DNA of 47,788 bases from Nitrospira sp. (GTDB taxonomy: Bacteria > Nitrospirota > Nitrospiria > Nitrospirales > Nitrospiraceae): the NCBI GenBank assembly GCA_024998685.1, contig JACOEH010000010.1, positions 1-47,788 on the forward strand, given 5' to 3'. The position numbers and the translations under genes were made by a program. The notes beneath the pieces are model-generated. The model was not told where the DNA came from. It searched no databases and saw only the letters and a list, made by a program, of their open reading frames with translations. The number at the start of each line of letters is the position of its first letter. The stretch's first letter is position 1. Below, one piece after another: positions 10,215 through 19,156 of this stretch.

Positions 10215-12458
10215 TTAGTTCAGCGCGTTCAACGCCGAACCGGCCTTAAACCAAGTGAGTTGCTGTGCCGTCATGCTGTGGTTCGCTTGAATCTTGACGT
10301 CGCCGCCGGTCTTGTGAACGACCACCGTCACCGGTTTGCCCGGCGCCAAATTCGCCAAGTCCACCACGCTCAACCGATCGTTCATCTCGATCTTGTCGTA
10401 ATCCTTCGGATCGGCAAACGTCAGCGGGAGGATACCCTGCTTTTTCAAATTCGTTTCATGAATGCGCGCGAAGCTCTTCGTGATGACCGCGCGCACGTTG
10501 AGGAACCGCGGCGACATGGCCGCATGTTCACGACTGCTGCCTTCGCCATAGTTCTCGTCGCCCACGACGATCGACCCGATGCCCTTCGCCTTGTAGGCAC
10601 GGGCGATCTGCGCGATGGCGAGATTCGATTCGCCGGTCAGGACGTTCGTGCCCTTGCCCGGCTCCGAGGCAAAGACGCTGTTGGCGCCGAGAAACATGTT
10701 GTCGCTGATCTTGTCCAAGTGGCCTCGGAATTTGAGCCAGGGGCCGGCCGGTGAAATGTGGTCGGTCGTCGTCTTGCCCTTGGTCTTGATCAAGAGCGGC
10801 AGCTTCTCGAAGTCCTTCCCATCCCAACGCGGGAACGGTTGCAGCAGTTGCAGCCGTTCGCTGGTCGGAGGAATATCGACGGTCAAGCTTGAGCCGTCTT
10901 CAGCCGGCGCGACGTACCCCTCTTCGCCCTTCGCAAAACCCTTGGCCGGCAATTCTTCGCCCACCGGAGCCTGGAGCTTGATCTCCTTGCCGTCCGCGCC
11001 TTTGACCGTCTGATTGACCGGATCAAAGCCAAGATCACCGGTGATGGCATAGGCGGTCACGACTTCAGGACTCGCCAAGAATGAGAGCGTTTCATTGATG
11101 CCGTCGTTACGGCCCGGGAAGTTCCGGTTGAAGGAGCTGACGATCGAATCCGCTTTGCCCTTCACGCCGTCCGCGCGCTTCCACTGGCCGATGCAGGGCC
11201 CGCACGAGTTCGACAGCACGGTGCCGCCGAGCTTCTCGAAGGTGTCCAGGAACCCGTCGCGTTTCATCGTATGATAAATGCGCTCGGAGCCGGGCGAGAT
11301 GAGGAACGACGTCTTGGCCTTCAAACCGGCCTTCAACGCTTGCTGGGCCACATGGGCCGAGCGGCTGATGTCTTCGTAGGATGAATTGGTACAGCTCCCG
11401 ATCAAGGCCGCCTTCAGCTCGACCGGATAGCCCTTTTCCCGCGCTTCCGCCTTCAGTTTCGAGACCGGTCGAGCGAGGTCGGGCGTATGAGGACCGACCA
11501 CATGCGGCTCAAGCTTGGATAGGTCGATTTCGACGATCTGGTCATAATACTTCTCGGGCGACTGATTCACTTCGGGGTCGGCAACCAGCAACGCCTTGTT
11601 TGCCTGGGCCAACTTCGCCAAATCCGCCCGATCCGTGATGTTCAGATAGTCGACCATCTTCTGATCGAAGGGAAATACCGAGGTAGTCGCTCCCAACTCC
11701 GCGCCCATATTGCAGATAGTGCCCTTACCGGTCGCGCTGATCGTTTCGGCGCCGGGGCCGAAGTATTCGACGATCTTGTTCGTCCCGCCCTTTACGGTAA
11801 GCAGGCCGCAAAGATAGAGGATCACGTCCTTCGGTGACGCCCAACCGCTCAACTTGCCGGTCAGCTTCACGCCGATCAACTTCGGATGGAGCACTTCCCA
11901 GGGGAGACCGGCCATCACTTCGCCCGCATCCGCTCCGCCGACGCCGATGGCCAACATACCTAGCCCACCGCCGTTCGGCGTGTGCGAGTCGGTCCCGATG
12001 ATCAGCCCGCCGGGGAACGCATAGTTTTCCAAGACGACCTGATGAATAATACCGGCCCCCGGCTTCCAAAAGCCGATGCCGTACTTCTTCGCCGCTGAGG
12101 CCAAGAAGTTGTACACTTCCTTGTTTTCATCCATGGCGCGGAGCAGGTCTTTCTCAGAGCCCATTTCCGCGCGAATCAAGTGGTCGCAGTGGATGGTGCT
12201 CGGCACAGCGGCTTTCTTCTTGCCGGCCTGCATAAATTGCAAGATGGCCATCTGTGCCGTCGCATCCTGCATCGCCACGCGGTCTGGGCGCAGCGCCAAC
12301 ATGGCCTTTCCACGCTCCCACTGCTGGGCATCAAAGTTGTCGGCATGCGAGACGAGAATCTTTTCCGCCAACGTCAACGGACGGCCGAATTTCTTTCTGG
12401 CTTTCTCGAAGACCTCCGGCATTTTAGCGTAGAGCTTCTTCGCGAGCTCGAGTGACAT
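10215..12458 (-). CDS. acn: Aconitate hydratase, mitochondrial-like type
   Basis: Aconitase (747 residues) interconverts citrate and isocitrate through a [4Fe-4S] cluster. Cluster ligands are visible in [10 protein letters not shown] (about residue 358) and [11 protein letters not shown] (about 424). [20 protein letters not shown] (about 155) and the C-terminal swivel-domain sequence [15 protein letters not shown] (about 635) contain substrate-binding residues. Length and motifs fit the mitochondrial-type AcnA branch. AAGGAGAG precedes the start. It is separated from aclA by a 242-bp spacer with hairpin repeats and from icd by 24 bp. In this operon it works in the citrate/isocitrate step of the rTCA cycle. 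Confidence 0.96.
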   Translation of the reverse strand: MSLELAKKLYAKMPEVFEKARKKFGRPLTLAEKILVSHADNFDAQQWERGKAMLALRPDRVAMQDATAQMAILQFMQAGKKKAAVPSTIHCDHLIRAEMGSEKDLLRAMDENKEVYNFLASAAKKYGIGFWKPGAGIIHQVVLENYAFPGGLIIGTDSHTPNGGGLGMLAIGVGGADAGEVMAGLPWEVLHPKLIGVKLTGKLSGWASPKDVILYLCGLLTVKGGTNKIVEYFGPGAETISATGKGTICNMGAELGATTSVFPFDQKMVDYLNITDRADLAKLAQANKALLVADPEVNQSPEKYYDQIVEIDLSKLEPHVVGPHTPDLARPVSKLKAEAREKGYPVELKAALIGSCTNSSYEDISRSAHVAQQALKAGLKAKTSFLISPGSERIYHTMKRDGFLDTFEKLGGTVLSNSCGPCIGQWKRADGVKGKADSIVSSFNRNFPGRNDGINETLSFLASPEVVTAYAITGDLGFDPVNQTVKGADGKEIKLQAPVGEELPAKGFAKGEEGYVAPAEDGSSLTVDIPPTSERLQLLQPFPRWDGKDFEKLPLLIKTKGKTTTDHISPAGPWLKFRGHLDKISDNMFLGANSVFASEPGKGTNVLTGESNLAIAQIARAYKAKGIGSIVVGDENYGEGSSREHAAMSPRFLNVRAVITKSFARIHETNLKKQGILPLTFADPKDYDKIEMNDRLSVVDLANLAPGKPVTVVVHKTGGDVKIQANHSMTAQQLTWFKAGSALNALN

Positions 12459-12570
12459 TGCGCTCTCCTTACAAATAGACGTGGGACCTGGAGCCAGGAG
12501 CCAAGGAGTTGCGCTCCCCAGCCACGCCCCATCACCAGCCTTGGGTTAGGGCGGCATGCTCCACCACTCG

Positions 12571-12733
12571 TATAGTGGCGGAACCTCCCGCAATTATTTC
12601 AATGACGGCGTTTCATGAACCTATTACCTCGCGGAGTTCCCCACGCTTACTTTAACGGCGGAACCTCCCGCGTTATTTTAGCGGCGACACTTCGTCCCAC
12701 CTATTTTAACGGCGGGACCTCCCGCCGTTTAGG
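12571..12733. repeat. Three copies of a short GC hairpin around the aclA stop codon
   Basis: The core GGCGG(A/G)ACCTCCCGC occurs at 12577-12591, 12657-12671 and 12711-12725. The last copy contains the final codons of aclA (coding for REVPPLK and stop); the other two lie in the spacer before acn and look like duplicated, decaying copies of that 3' end, flanked by similar TTTAAC and TTATTTTA sequence. On the transcript each can fold as a small GC hairpin. Confidence 0.65.
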
Positions 12734-14521
12734 CGCCGCATAGTTCACCAGGTAATCGAACAGCCGGATCAAGCGGCTGTCCTGGCGCTTCTGATCGACC
12801 CAATGGCCGATCAATCCGATCGTGCGAGACAGGATGAAGAAGCCGTTCAAACTATCGACCGGGAATCCCAGATCGACCAACACGGCCGCCATCGTGCCGT
12901 CCACGTTCAGAATCAAATTATCTTTCTTCGCCGCCGTCACCTGCTCCACCGCCAAGGCGAAGTCGAGACAGGGCGTTTTGATATGCAAGCTCTTCACGTA
13001 CCCGACGAGTTCCTTCACGCGTTTATCAGGATTCCGCAAGCTCTTCACTCGATGACCGATACCAGGCACAGGCCCGACGTTCTTTTTCATGTAAGCCAGG
13101 AACTCGTCTACATTCATCTTGTTGTCGACGGCATACTTAAACCAGCGTCCGGCATCCGTCACGGCGCCGCCGAAGCGAGGACCGATCATGATCAAGCCGG
13201 CCGCCACCGCTTGCGACAGACCGATGCCGGCACAGGCCGCCAGAATCGTCGCATAGGCACCGCTGACGCAGGGACCGTGGTCTGCAGAAAGCATCATGAT
13301 GCGCTTGATGATTTCCGCTTCCTGCTTCGAGATCAGGCGTTTGTCCCAGAGAAGACCGATGACATGAGGAATTTCGTAGCCCTTATTGATGAGCTCGGAG
13401 GCCGGATAGCCGTCGTAGCAAGGCTCGTCGCCTCGATCGTCGCTGATGGTGGTACGAATAAGCGGCGCGACCATCACCTCATCGGCCTTCATGGCTTCTT
13501 CGATGGTCTTGGGTAGCTTTGGAAGGGTGACAGGCTCGATGATTTCTTTCACTTGGCCGGACTTGAGCAATTCCTGATACGTATCCTTGATCACCGGACC
13601 GAGTGCGCCGAATGTCTGCGGAACGATCGCGCCGGATTTCTTGAGCGCGTCGGACTTCGATCGGGCCGAGCCTTCGCCTTTCATCCCTTCTTTGGCACCG
13701 GCATGGCCGAACTTCATCCCCTTGGGCAAACTCTCCTGACAGAATCCGGAGACGACACCGATCAGCTTGACCCGGCGCTTCTTCGCGCCATACCACTCGG
13801 CGGCCCGCTCTTCGAGATCGCCGCCCATTTCACCGACGATGACGACGGCCTTCGTCTGCGGATCATTCTCAAACATTTCGAGGTAGCTCACATAATCGGT
13901 GCCGGGGTAGGCATCACCGCCGATGCCGATGGCCGTTGTAATGCCGTCGGCGAACTGCGAACAGATCCAAATGATTTCGTTGGAAAGACCGCCCGACTTG
14001 GTGATGACGCCGAATGAACCTTCCCGATAGAGCTTTGACAGCACAAGGTTGTCGAACGCCCCGCCGATCACGCCCAACCGGCACGCGCCGGCGGAAATAA
14101 TGCCGATCGAGGACGGGCCATTGAACACCTTGCCGAGCTTACGCGCATGAGCGCCGAGCAGCTTCGCATCCTTCTCCGGCACACCTTCGGTGATCATCGA
14201 GACCACCTTAATGTGTGGGTCGTCCAGCGCTTCCATCCCGCCCTTCATGGCGCGGTCCGCACCGATATAGACAAGGCTTGTGTTGATGGTCGGATGATGC
14301 TTGGTCGCTTCCGCGATGGTCCTGTAGATCGGGATCGCGATCAGACCGCTGCCATAGGGAATCTCATTGGTCTTGCCGGCGTCAGGCGGATAGACGAACG
14401 CCTCCACGTTGAGCGGCCGTTTGATCAGATAACAGAATTCCGCCATGCGGCGGGCTGCGTTGACACCTGCAGCACCCCCTTGAATCACCACGCGGGTGTC
14501 TTTATTTGCCAGAATACTCAT
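12701..14521 (-). CDS. aclA: ATP-citrate lyase, large (alpha) subunit
   Basis: ATP-citrate lyase cleaves citrate with CoA and ATP into acetyl-CoA and oxaloacetate, the signature rTCA step. This 606-residue subunit has a CoA-binding domain (start MSILANKDTRVVIQGGAAG), a ligase domain with the phosphohistidine motif KFGHAGA (His273), and a C-terminal citrate-synthase-like domain (HGPCVSGAYATILAACAG near 412, PVPGIGHRVKSLRNPDKRV near 488). Length fits the two-subunit bacterial enzyme of green sulfur bacteria and Nitrospira. GGGAGAC precedes the start. It is the second gene of the operon, 93 bp after aclB. The stop codon lies within a GC hairpin repeated twice downstream. Confidence 0.96.
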   Translation of the reverse strand: MSILANKDTRVVIQGGAAGVNAARRMAEFCYLIKRPLNVEAFVYPPDAGKTNEIPYGSGLIAIPIYRTIAEATKHHPTINTSLVYIGADRAMKGGMEALDDPHIKVVSMITEGVPEKDAKLLGAHARKLGKVFNGPSSIGIISAGACRLGVIGGAFDNLVLSKLYREGSFGVITKSGGLSNEIIWICSQFADGITTAIGIGGDAYPGTDYVSYLEMFENDPQTKAVVIVGEMGGDLEERAAEWYGAKKRRVKLIGVVSGFCQESLPKGMKFGHAGAKEGMKGEGSARSKSDALKKSGAIVPQTFGALGPVIKDTYQELLKSGQVKEIIEPVTLPKLPKTIEEAMKADEVMVAPLIRTTISDDRGDEPCYDGYPASELINKGYEIPHVIGLLWDKRLISKQEAEIIKRIMMLSADHGPCVSGAYATILAACAGIGLSQAVAAGLIMIGPRFGGAVTDAGRWFKYAVDNKMNVDEFLAYMKKNVGPVPGIGHRVKSLRNPDKRVKELVGYVKSLHIKTPCLDFALAVEQVTAAKKDNLILNVDGTMAAVLVDLGFPVDSLNGFFILSRTIGLIGHWVDQKRQDSRLIRLFDYLVNYAAPKRREVPPLK

Positions 14522-14614
14522 CGGAGTCTCCCTCTCTTCTCAGTGCTGAGTTCTGAGTGACGAGTGCTGAGTCGAGAAGCCGTCTCACCTCTCAGCACCC
14601 AGCACATTCTTGGC
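14522..14614. repeat. Palindromic spacer between aclB and aclA
   Basis: GTGCTGAG occurs at 14543-14550 and 14564-14571 and is complementary to CTCAGCAC at 14591-14598. The word and the 93-bp spacer length match the frdA-sucC spacer at 5478-5570. It probably folds in the mRNA between the two lyase subunits. Confidence 0.65.
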
Positions 14615-15811
14615 TTATTTTTGCAGCGCTTTGTCGACGATGTCCGTCAGCGGGGTGTTGCGGTCGAAGACATGGATGTCGAAGCCCTCGTCCTTCAGCG
14701 CGCGCATTGCGTCAAGCCCTTCTCTTTCACGAGGCCCACCGCGGCGCACCCAAATCTTGACACCCTTCAGCTTCCCGTCGCCCTTTGCCTTGCGGAATCC
14801 ATTGATGATGCCGCCGAAGGTTTTCTTCACGTCGGTAAAATTGGCGATTGCCCCGCCGACGATAATATTCTTGATGCCGGGCAACGAACAGACCTTTTCC
14901 GTCAGCACTTCAACGGCCCAATCGGGGGGATCGCCGGAATACTCGGCGTAGTTCGCCAACTTGCCGCCTCGCGCCACGACGGCATCGGAGTAATAAACGC
15001 TCGCGCCGCCGCCGGCCGGAAGCATCGCGGTATCGCCGCCTGGAATTTCGATGAATTTGACGGATCCTTTGATCTTACTGTCAACCGCCATCACTTCCAC
15101 TTCATTTTTACTGTAGGCACGCCCAAACTCCGCTGCAAACTGGAAATTCCAATCCGGGTGGCGGAACTTGGCATCACCGTCCAGCAGCGTCACGGCGTCG
15201 AGCGCAATCAATTCGCCGTCGCTCTCGCGTGTGACGACGGGATTCACTTCGAGATACTGCGCATCTTCGTTGTCGAAACAGCTGAACATCTTTCCGGCAA
15301 AGTCGGCCATCTTCTTGGCGACCGACCCGGTAAATCCTGCATCTCTGGCGAGTTTTTCAAGCTGCTCCGGAGAAGGAGTTTGCCCGACATCGAGACACAA
15401 CCGCTTCACACGCTCCCAATTGGACTCCACTTCGATGCCCCCGCAATTGGCGACGAGGATCTCGGCACCTTCACGGGTGGACTTCACCGCGCAATAGTAT
15501 TCCTCTTTGTGGGGAACCATTTCGGAAACGATAACCTGAGAGATGGTAATGCTGCCGACTTGGCGGCCGACCATGTCTTTGGTTGCCGCCACGGCACCGT
15601 TCAAATCAAGGCCGACCTTCACCAAACCAAGCTTAAACCGTGAACCCAACGCCTCATGCGCTTTGGCGACCAATTTAGTCTGTTTCATCCAATCGTTGAC
15701 TTGACCAAGCTTGGAAAGTTCGTCCGCGGAGGTGACAACCACATAATGTGGAACGTGAATTCCCCACTTCTTCATCAGTCCCATCCCGGGACCTTCCAAA
15801 ACCTTTGCCAT
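14615..15811 (-). CDS. aclB: ATP-citrate lyase, small (beta) subunit
   Basis: This 398-residue subunit supplies the ATP-grasp domain of ATP-citrate lyase. The ATP-grasp region includes KLGLVKVGLDLNGAVAATKD (about 80) and YLEVNPVVTRE (about 205). A C-terminal CoA-ligase-like flavodoxin domain follows, with GGAIANFTDVKKTFGGI (about 310) and WVRRGGPREREGLDAM (about 345). I chose the start at 15811 because AAGGAG lies six to seven bases upstream and the resulting length equals that of green sulfur bacterial AclB; an upstream in-frame start at 15871 would add 20 residues and overlap the promoter. It is the first gene of the rTCA cluster. Confidence 0.95.
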   Translation of the reverse strand: MAKVLEGPGMGLMKKWGIHVPHYVVVTSADELSKLGQVNDWMKQTKLVAKAHEALGSRFKLGLVKVGLDLNGAVAATKDMVGRQVGSITISQVIVSEMVPHKEEYYCAVKSTREGAEILVANCGGIEVESNWERVKRLCLDVGQTPSPEQLEKLARDAGFTGSVAKKMADFAGKMFSCFDNEDAQYLEVNPVVTRESDGELIALDAVTLLDGDAKFRHPDWNFQFAAEFGRAYSKNEVEVMAVDSKIKGSVKFIEIPGGDTAMLPAGGGASVYYSDAVVARGGKLANYAEYSGDPPDWAVEVLTEKVCSLPGIKNIIVGGAIANFTDVKKTFGGIINGFRKAKGDGKLKGVKIWVRRGGPREREGLDAMRALKDEGFDIHVFDRNTPLTDIVDKALQK

Positions 15812-15854
15812 GACAATCTCCTTCGTAGTGAACCCTAGGCGATAGGGGAACCGG

Positions 15855-15884
15855 ATTGTAACGGAAATCAACGGGATGACTCAA
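15855..15884 (-). promoter_or_regulatory. Putative sigma70 promoter of the rTCA operon
   Basis: Reading the minus strand, TTGAGT (15884-15879) and TACAAT (15860-15855) are 18 bases apart. Transcription would begin near 15848, giving a leader of about 37 bases before aclB. No other comparable pair was seen between mutM and aclB. Confidence 0.55.
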
Positions 15885-15984
15885 GACACCAGAGGGACTA
15901 CAGTAAAGAGGATCAAAAGGCCTAGCGTGGAACTTCTCAACCTATTTTTTGCTAAGCCGAGAGAATATAAACAGTTTTCGTTTA

Positions 15985-16824
15985 TTACTTCGTAGATCGA
16001 AGTGACTGGCAGCGCGGACAAAAATATGAGCTTCGCTCACCGCGCATACGTCGAATCACTTCACCACATTGAGAGGGACAGGGCTGCCCCTCTTTTCCAT
16101 AGACCAGATGCCGCCGCTTATATTGCCCTTCTGTTCCATCAGGGGCAACAAAATCTCGGACGCTCGATCCACCGCAAGCAATCGCCTCCTCGAGAACCTC
16201 TCGCATAGTCCGATAGAGTCTTTCCACTTTTCCCACGGAAAGCCGTCCGACTCGCATGTTCGGGTGAAGGCCTGCCCTGAAGAGGATTTCATTGGCGTAG
16301 ATATTTCCGATGCCGGCAATGACTTGTTGGTGCATCAAAAGCGCCTTCAGTCGACCGCGCCGTTCTCGCAGGACCCGCACAAAATCAGGATGCGACACGA
16401 GAAGTGGATCAACCCCGAATCGGCGAGCGAGATATCGCTCAAGACCCATCTTGTCCAGCAGAGAAAGACGACCGAAGCGACGAGGGTTCCAGTACCGTAG
16501 TTCCCGTTCACCGGCACCGTTGAACAGCAGCCGGACATGCACATGCTGTGGATGTTTCGTCCGCGTAGACTGGAACAGAAGGAGTCCGGTCATCCCAAGC
16601 TCGGCCACCACATAGCGACAGACTTGATCATTCGTAAATCCCAGGACGATACTCTTGCCGACTCGCTCGACAGATTGTAGGCCGGCGCCTCGATACCAAG
16701 ACACGGTGTTGTAGCCTTCTCGGACGATATCCGCGCGACCGATCCATATCTCTCGCAGTTGTGCCCCGATGAGGCGAGTACGGATCTGTCGAGCGACGAC
16801 TTCTGCTTCCGGAAGCTCCGGCAT
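15985..16824 (-). CDS. mutM: Formamidopyrimidine-DNA glycosylase
   Basis: This 279-residue base-excision repair enzyme removes oxidised purines such as 8-oxoguanine and nicks the abasic site. It starts with MPELPEAEVV, giving the catalytic N-terminal Pro and Glu after Met removal; the conserved Lys is in VGKSIVLGF near residue 56. The helix-two-turn-helix motif is IAGIGNIYANEILFRAGLHP (about 168). The C-terminal zinc finger reads CPSQCG...YFCPRC: the first pair has C-x3-C spacing where most MutM proteins have C-x2-C. The gene stands just upstream of the rTCA operon with 173 bp between. Identification is firm. Confidence 0.95.
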   Translation of the reverse strand: MPELPEAEVVARQIRTRLIGAQLREIWIGRADIVREGYNTVSWYRGAGLQSVERVGKSIVLGFTNDQVCRYVVAELGMTGLLLFQSTRTKHPQHVHVRLLFNGAGERELRYWNPRRFGRLSLLDKMGLERYLARRFGVDPLLVSHPDFVRVLRERRGRLKALLMHQQVIAGIGNIYANEILFRAGLHPNMRVGRLSVGKVERLYRTMREVLEEAIACGGSSVRDFVAPDGTEGQYKRRHLVYGKEGQPCPSQCGEVIRRMRGERSSYFCPRCQSLRSTK

Positions 16825-16894
16825 AACTCATCCAGGTTACGATCTAGCGAGGCTCCATTACGCCATGAGGATGGAAGAAAGGCAAGGTCCGCGA

Positions 16895-17090
16895 GGCGAA
16901 CGTCACGTTTGCGGACGGGTGCGATGTTCACGCCGTGCCGAACCGAATAAGGCACGGCACGTTTGTGAACGCCCGCGAGACGGTGAGCGGGCCGTGTCCC
17001 GTGAGCGCTCAGTATCTTAGAAGCCGAGTCGTAATCTTTGTCTGAGCGATGTGAGAACGAAGCGGAAGGACTTTTTCAACACCTGTTAGG
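16895..17090. repeat. Intergenic hairpin repeat, copy B, with TIR-like end
   Basis: This shares blocks with 1640-1816. The hairpin has arms GCCGTGCC (16932-16939) and GGCACGGC (16951-16958), with outer arms GTTCAC (16926-16931) and GTGAAC (16965-16970). Compared with copy A, two base pairs have switched on both sides, keeping the stem intact. Its right part (about 17038-17089), read on the minus strand, matches the left end of the 126-bp element at 38105-38230 (GTTGAAAAAGTCC, then CGTTCTC and GCTCAGA/GTTCAGA). The last bases provide the stop codon of the phosphatase gene at 17086. Confidence 0.7.
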
Positions 17091-17496
17091 CGGCGCGCCG
17101 GAGTTGACGAACCTGTTCAATGGCAACTTGAAGATTCGGCAGCGGCATAGCACCCGGACGGCGAGCCATGACCAACTTCAAGACTTCATCGTAGGTCCGA
17201 CCTTCAATGCAGCACAGATAGGCCATGACGACTGAAACGGAGCGGCCCATGCCTGCCCGACAACAGACCAGCGTCCGACTGTTTGGCGCACGCGGCTCAA
17301 GCCATTGAACAGCTTCCATGAGCTTAAGAGGATCGACCTTGGCAAACTCTCGAAAAGGAACTCGATGATAGTCCACCCAAGGGGCCGGTGTGATCGAAAA
17401 CTCTTCCGCCACAAGCAGAAGCGTGCCGATCACCTCAGGAGGCTCTCGGGCATCGTCGATGCTTCCCACCAACAGATTTTCCGTAATCAGATGCAT
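17086..17496 (-). CDS. Dual-specificity protein phosphatase-like protein
   Basis: This 136-residue protein has the Cys-based phosphatase loop VCCRAGMGRSVSVV near residue 87: the nucleophile Cys, then x5 and Arg-Ser. The residue before the nucleophile, usually His, is Cys here. An upstream Asp that could be the general acid lies in WVDYHRVPFREF (about 40). Size and motif fit small DUSP/cyclin-dependent-like phosphatases that act on phosphoproteins or other phosphate esters; the substrate is unknown. The start has TATACT nine bases upstream and a TTGACC box, so it may be read from a leaderless mRNA. Its stop codon lies inside the repeat element that follows. Confidence 0.75.
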   Translation of the reverse strand: MHLITENLLVGSIDDAREPPEVIGTLLLVAEEFSITPAPWVDYHRVPFREFAKVDPLKLMEAVQWLEPRAPNSRTLVCCRAGMGRSVSVVMAYLCCIEGRTYDEVLKLVMARRPGAMPLPNLQVAIEQVRQLRRAA

Positions 17497-17505
17497 CGCG
17501 TTGTC

Positions 17506-17533
17506 AGTATAACGCGCCTCTGATGGTGGTCAA
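17506..17533 (-). promoter_or_regulatory. Promoter with -10 box nine bases before the phosphatase start
   Basis: On the minus strand TTGACC (17533-17528) and TATACT (17511-17506) are 16 bases apart. The start codon begins at 17496, so the expected transcription start is only a few bases upstream of it. Confidence 0.5.
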
Positions 17534-17560
17534 GCGATCTCGCCGGCTCTGCAGTGTCGG

Positions 17561-17590
17561 TTGCGATTTCATTTCCCCGCCCGCTATACT
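17561..17590 (+). promoter_or_regulatory. Promoter with -10 box eight bases before the zinc-ribbon gene
   Basis: TTGCGA (17561-17566) and TATACT (17585-17590) are 18 bases apart and the ATG begins at 17599. The promoter is divergent from that of the phosphatase gene and leaves room for little or no leader. Confidence 0.5.
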
Positions 17591-17598
17591 GCGTCAAC

Positions 17599-17958
17599 AT
17601 GGTGACCATCACTCAGCAAGAAGTAGAACGTCGCCTGAATACGGTTCCGTGCGCCGTCTGCAAACAGTCGAGCTTCGCGATCGACGAACGGTTCATGGGA
17701 GCCGACGGTGATTGGCGAGCCATTTGCAGGAAGTGTTACTACACGTTTCCGGTCTATACCGATATGGAGTTCTACCTGCGGACGCAGCCGGATGTGCCGC
17801 TCCGGTTAAAGGAGATTTCCTGCACAGCTTGCAACCATCAGGGGGTCAATCTCGATTTTCGAGCTACGCTGTCTGTCCGAGAGGCCTATTACTTCGTGAC
17901 CTGTCAAAAGTGTACGCGGCAGTTTCCTGAGAAGTCGTCGCTCGAAGCCTTCGAGTAA
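17599..17958 (+). CDS. Small protein with four CxxC motifs
   Basis: This 119-residue protein has four Cys pairs: CAVC, CRKC, CTAC and CQKC, which would make two zinc ribbons or one paired site (CxxC-x26-CxxC repeated twice). No catalytic motif is seen; a nucleic-acid or protein-binding role is only a guess. The start at 17599 is chosen because a good -10 box (TATACT) lies eight bases upstream; an in-frame ATG at 17554 lies upstream of that promoter and is unlikely. It is followed 42 bp later by a small acidic protein gene with the same promoter style. Confidence 0.7.
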   Translation: MVTITQQEVERRLNTVPCAVCKQSSFAIDERFMGADGDWRAICRKCYYTFPVYTDMEFYLRTQPDVPLRLKEISCTACNHQGVNLDFRATLSVREAYYFVTCQKCTRQFPEKSSLEAFE

Positions 17959-18000
17959 ATTTACCCGTTCTCTTTTCGGCACTGGTGTATACTAAAGCCT

Positions 18001-18183
18001 ATGAGTGACCATCCAAAACAACCTGCCCCCTCTTCGCCAGAGGACACACCCAAGGCAAGAAAAGAAATCCCTCTCATCGCTATTCAGGATGATGATGCTG
18101 TGATGGCCGAGGAAATGGCCGATCTCTTCGAAGAAGATAAGGTGTCCCACCAGCACGGCAGTTCGGAACCGGAAGCGGACTGA
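18001..18183 (+). CDS. Small acidic protein of unknown function
   Basis: This encodes 60 residues, rich in Asp, Glu, Pro and Ser, with an acidic central helix (DDDAVMAEEMADLFEEDK). There is no recognisable domain. TATACT at 17988-17993 ends seven bases before the ATG, so it could be read from its own leaderless transcript, although no good -35 box is visible. The sequence is probably a real gene because its start context repeats that of its neighbour, but the evidence is limited. Confidence 0.5.
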   Translation: MSDHPKQPAPSSPEDTPKARKEIPLIAIQDDDAVMAEEMADLFEEDKVSHQHGSSEPEAD

Positions 18184-18256
18184 GCCGCTAAAGTACTCGG
18201 GTCCTGTCCCAATTACCCCTTGATCAAAAATCTCTGGCCCCTTCGTTGGCTGAAAA

Positions 18257-19141
18257 TTAATCTGTAGTCACTGATGAGGAAAGTCCGCGCAAGATTGATT
18301 TGAGCTCTACTACCTCTATGGGACATTCAGACCAGTTGTGCTCCCAACAGACAATAACGTCGCACTGATCTGGGTCGTGACCGTGTGACCGGAAGTTTCT
18401 GGACTGATATTCGAATTCAATCCGAACACGTTGCCACATGCCGGGTTAGCCACGAATCCTTCTCTTCGCTTCACAGTCAGGGAAACCTGGTTTAACAATC
18501 TCCACAATGTAACCAAGTTCTTTACAGAGCATGCCAAACAAAAAAACAACTCCCTGCTCGTTCACAGGAGCGTATTGAAGCCCCCTAAAGTTGATGAATT
18601 CACCGTAAACGTTGGCAGAGCTTGTTTGAATAAACTCGTGCCCCGGATGTTCCTGCTGCTCCTGTATTTCATGTGGCTGAGAGTTATGAGATGGGCTATC
18701 TTGCACCCGAGACGGATGAGGAGGCACAGTATACTCTCGCACCAGTCTTAGCAGTTCTTCTTCCTTATGAGGGTCAAGCAATTCAGCGGCCGTCTTTACA
18801 GTATTGACCCAGCCTCCGAAGCGTCTCTCACATACTGACGATGAGAATTTCGCATTCTGTTCAAAGAACACACGGGTGAGCTTGGCATCAGGCAGTCGAA
18901 TCACTCTGACCACTTCAGCCAAGAGTTCATCGTTAGAGTAGCTTGGGGCGTCAGCGGTTGGGAAGGCTCGAGGTTGTAGACCAGCAGCCACCACTAGGTT
19001 GTTGTATGACCCAAAGAGGCGCTGGACTTTCCGCTCTGATAACCCGGTTCGCCGCAGAAATTCGTGTCGAGGAACTGAGCTGGCATTTAGATCTCCCGCG
19101 ATAGATTTTAGCTTTTCTACAATTGCTTCTTTCTCACTCAT
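18257..19141 (-). pseudogene. HNH-associated-repeat / PD-(D/E)xK-like protein split by an in-frame stop
   Basis: The first part (18446-19141) has two helical repeats of the type found beside homing endonucleases: 'LRRTGLSERKVQRLFGSYNN' near 30 and 'SSSVCERRFGGWVNTVKTA' near 100. It ends at a TAA (18446-18448). Without any frameshift the frame continues with PGMWQRVRIEFEYQSRNF and DVIVCWEHNWSECPIEVVELK to 18257. This second part completes a nuclease-like domain (FPDCEAK, then CDVIV and ELK, resembling PD-(D/E)xK spacing). One nonsense change therefore separates two parts of one protein. It may be a recent pseudogene, a read-through gene or a sequencing error. The native role, perhaps DNA cleavage, is inference. 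Confidence 0.65.
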
Positions 19142-19156
19142 AGGAGGAATTCCCAA

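Noticed and set aside
12571-12733. Repeated hairpins considered as a CRISPR array
   Set aside because: Only three short copies, unequal spacing and one copy is within the aclA coding end; no cas genes.
18184-18256. Possible short gene between the acidic protein and the split nuclease
   Set aside because: Only 73 bases, no start with ribosome site and no conserved peptide.
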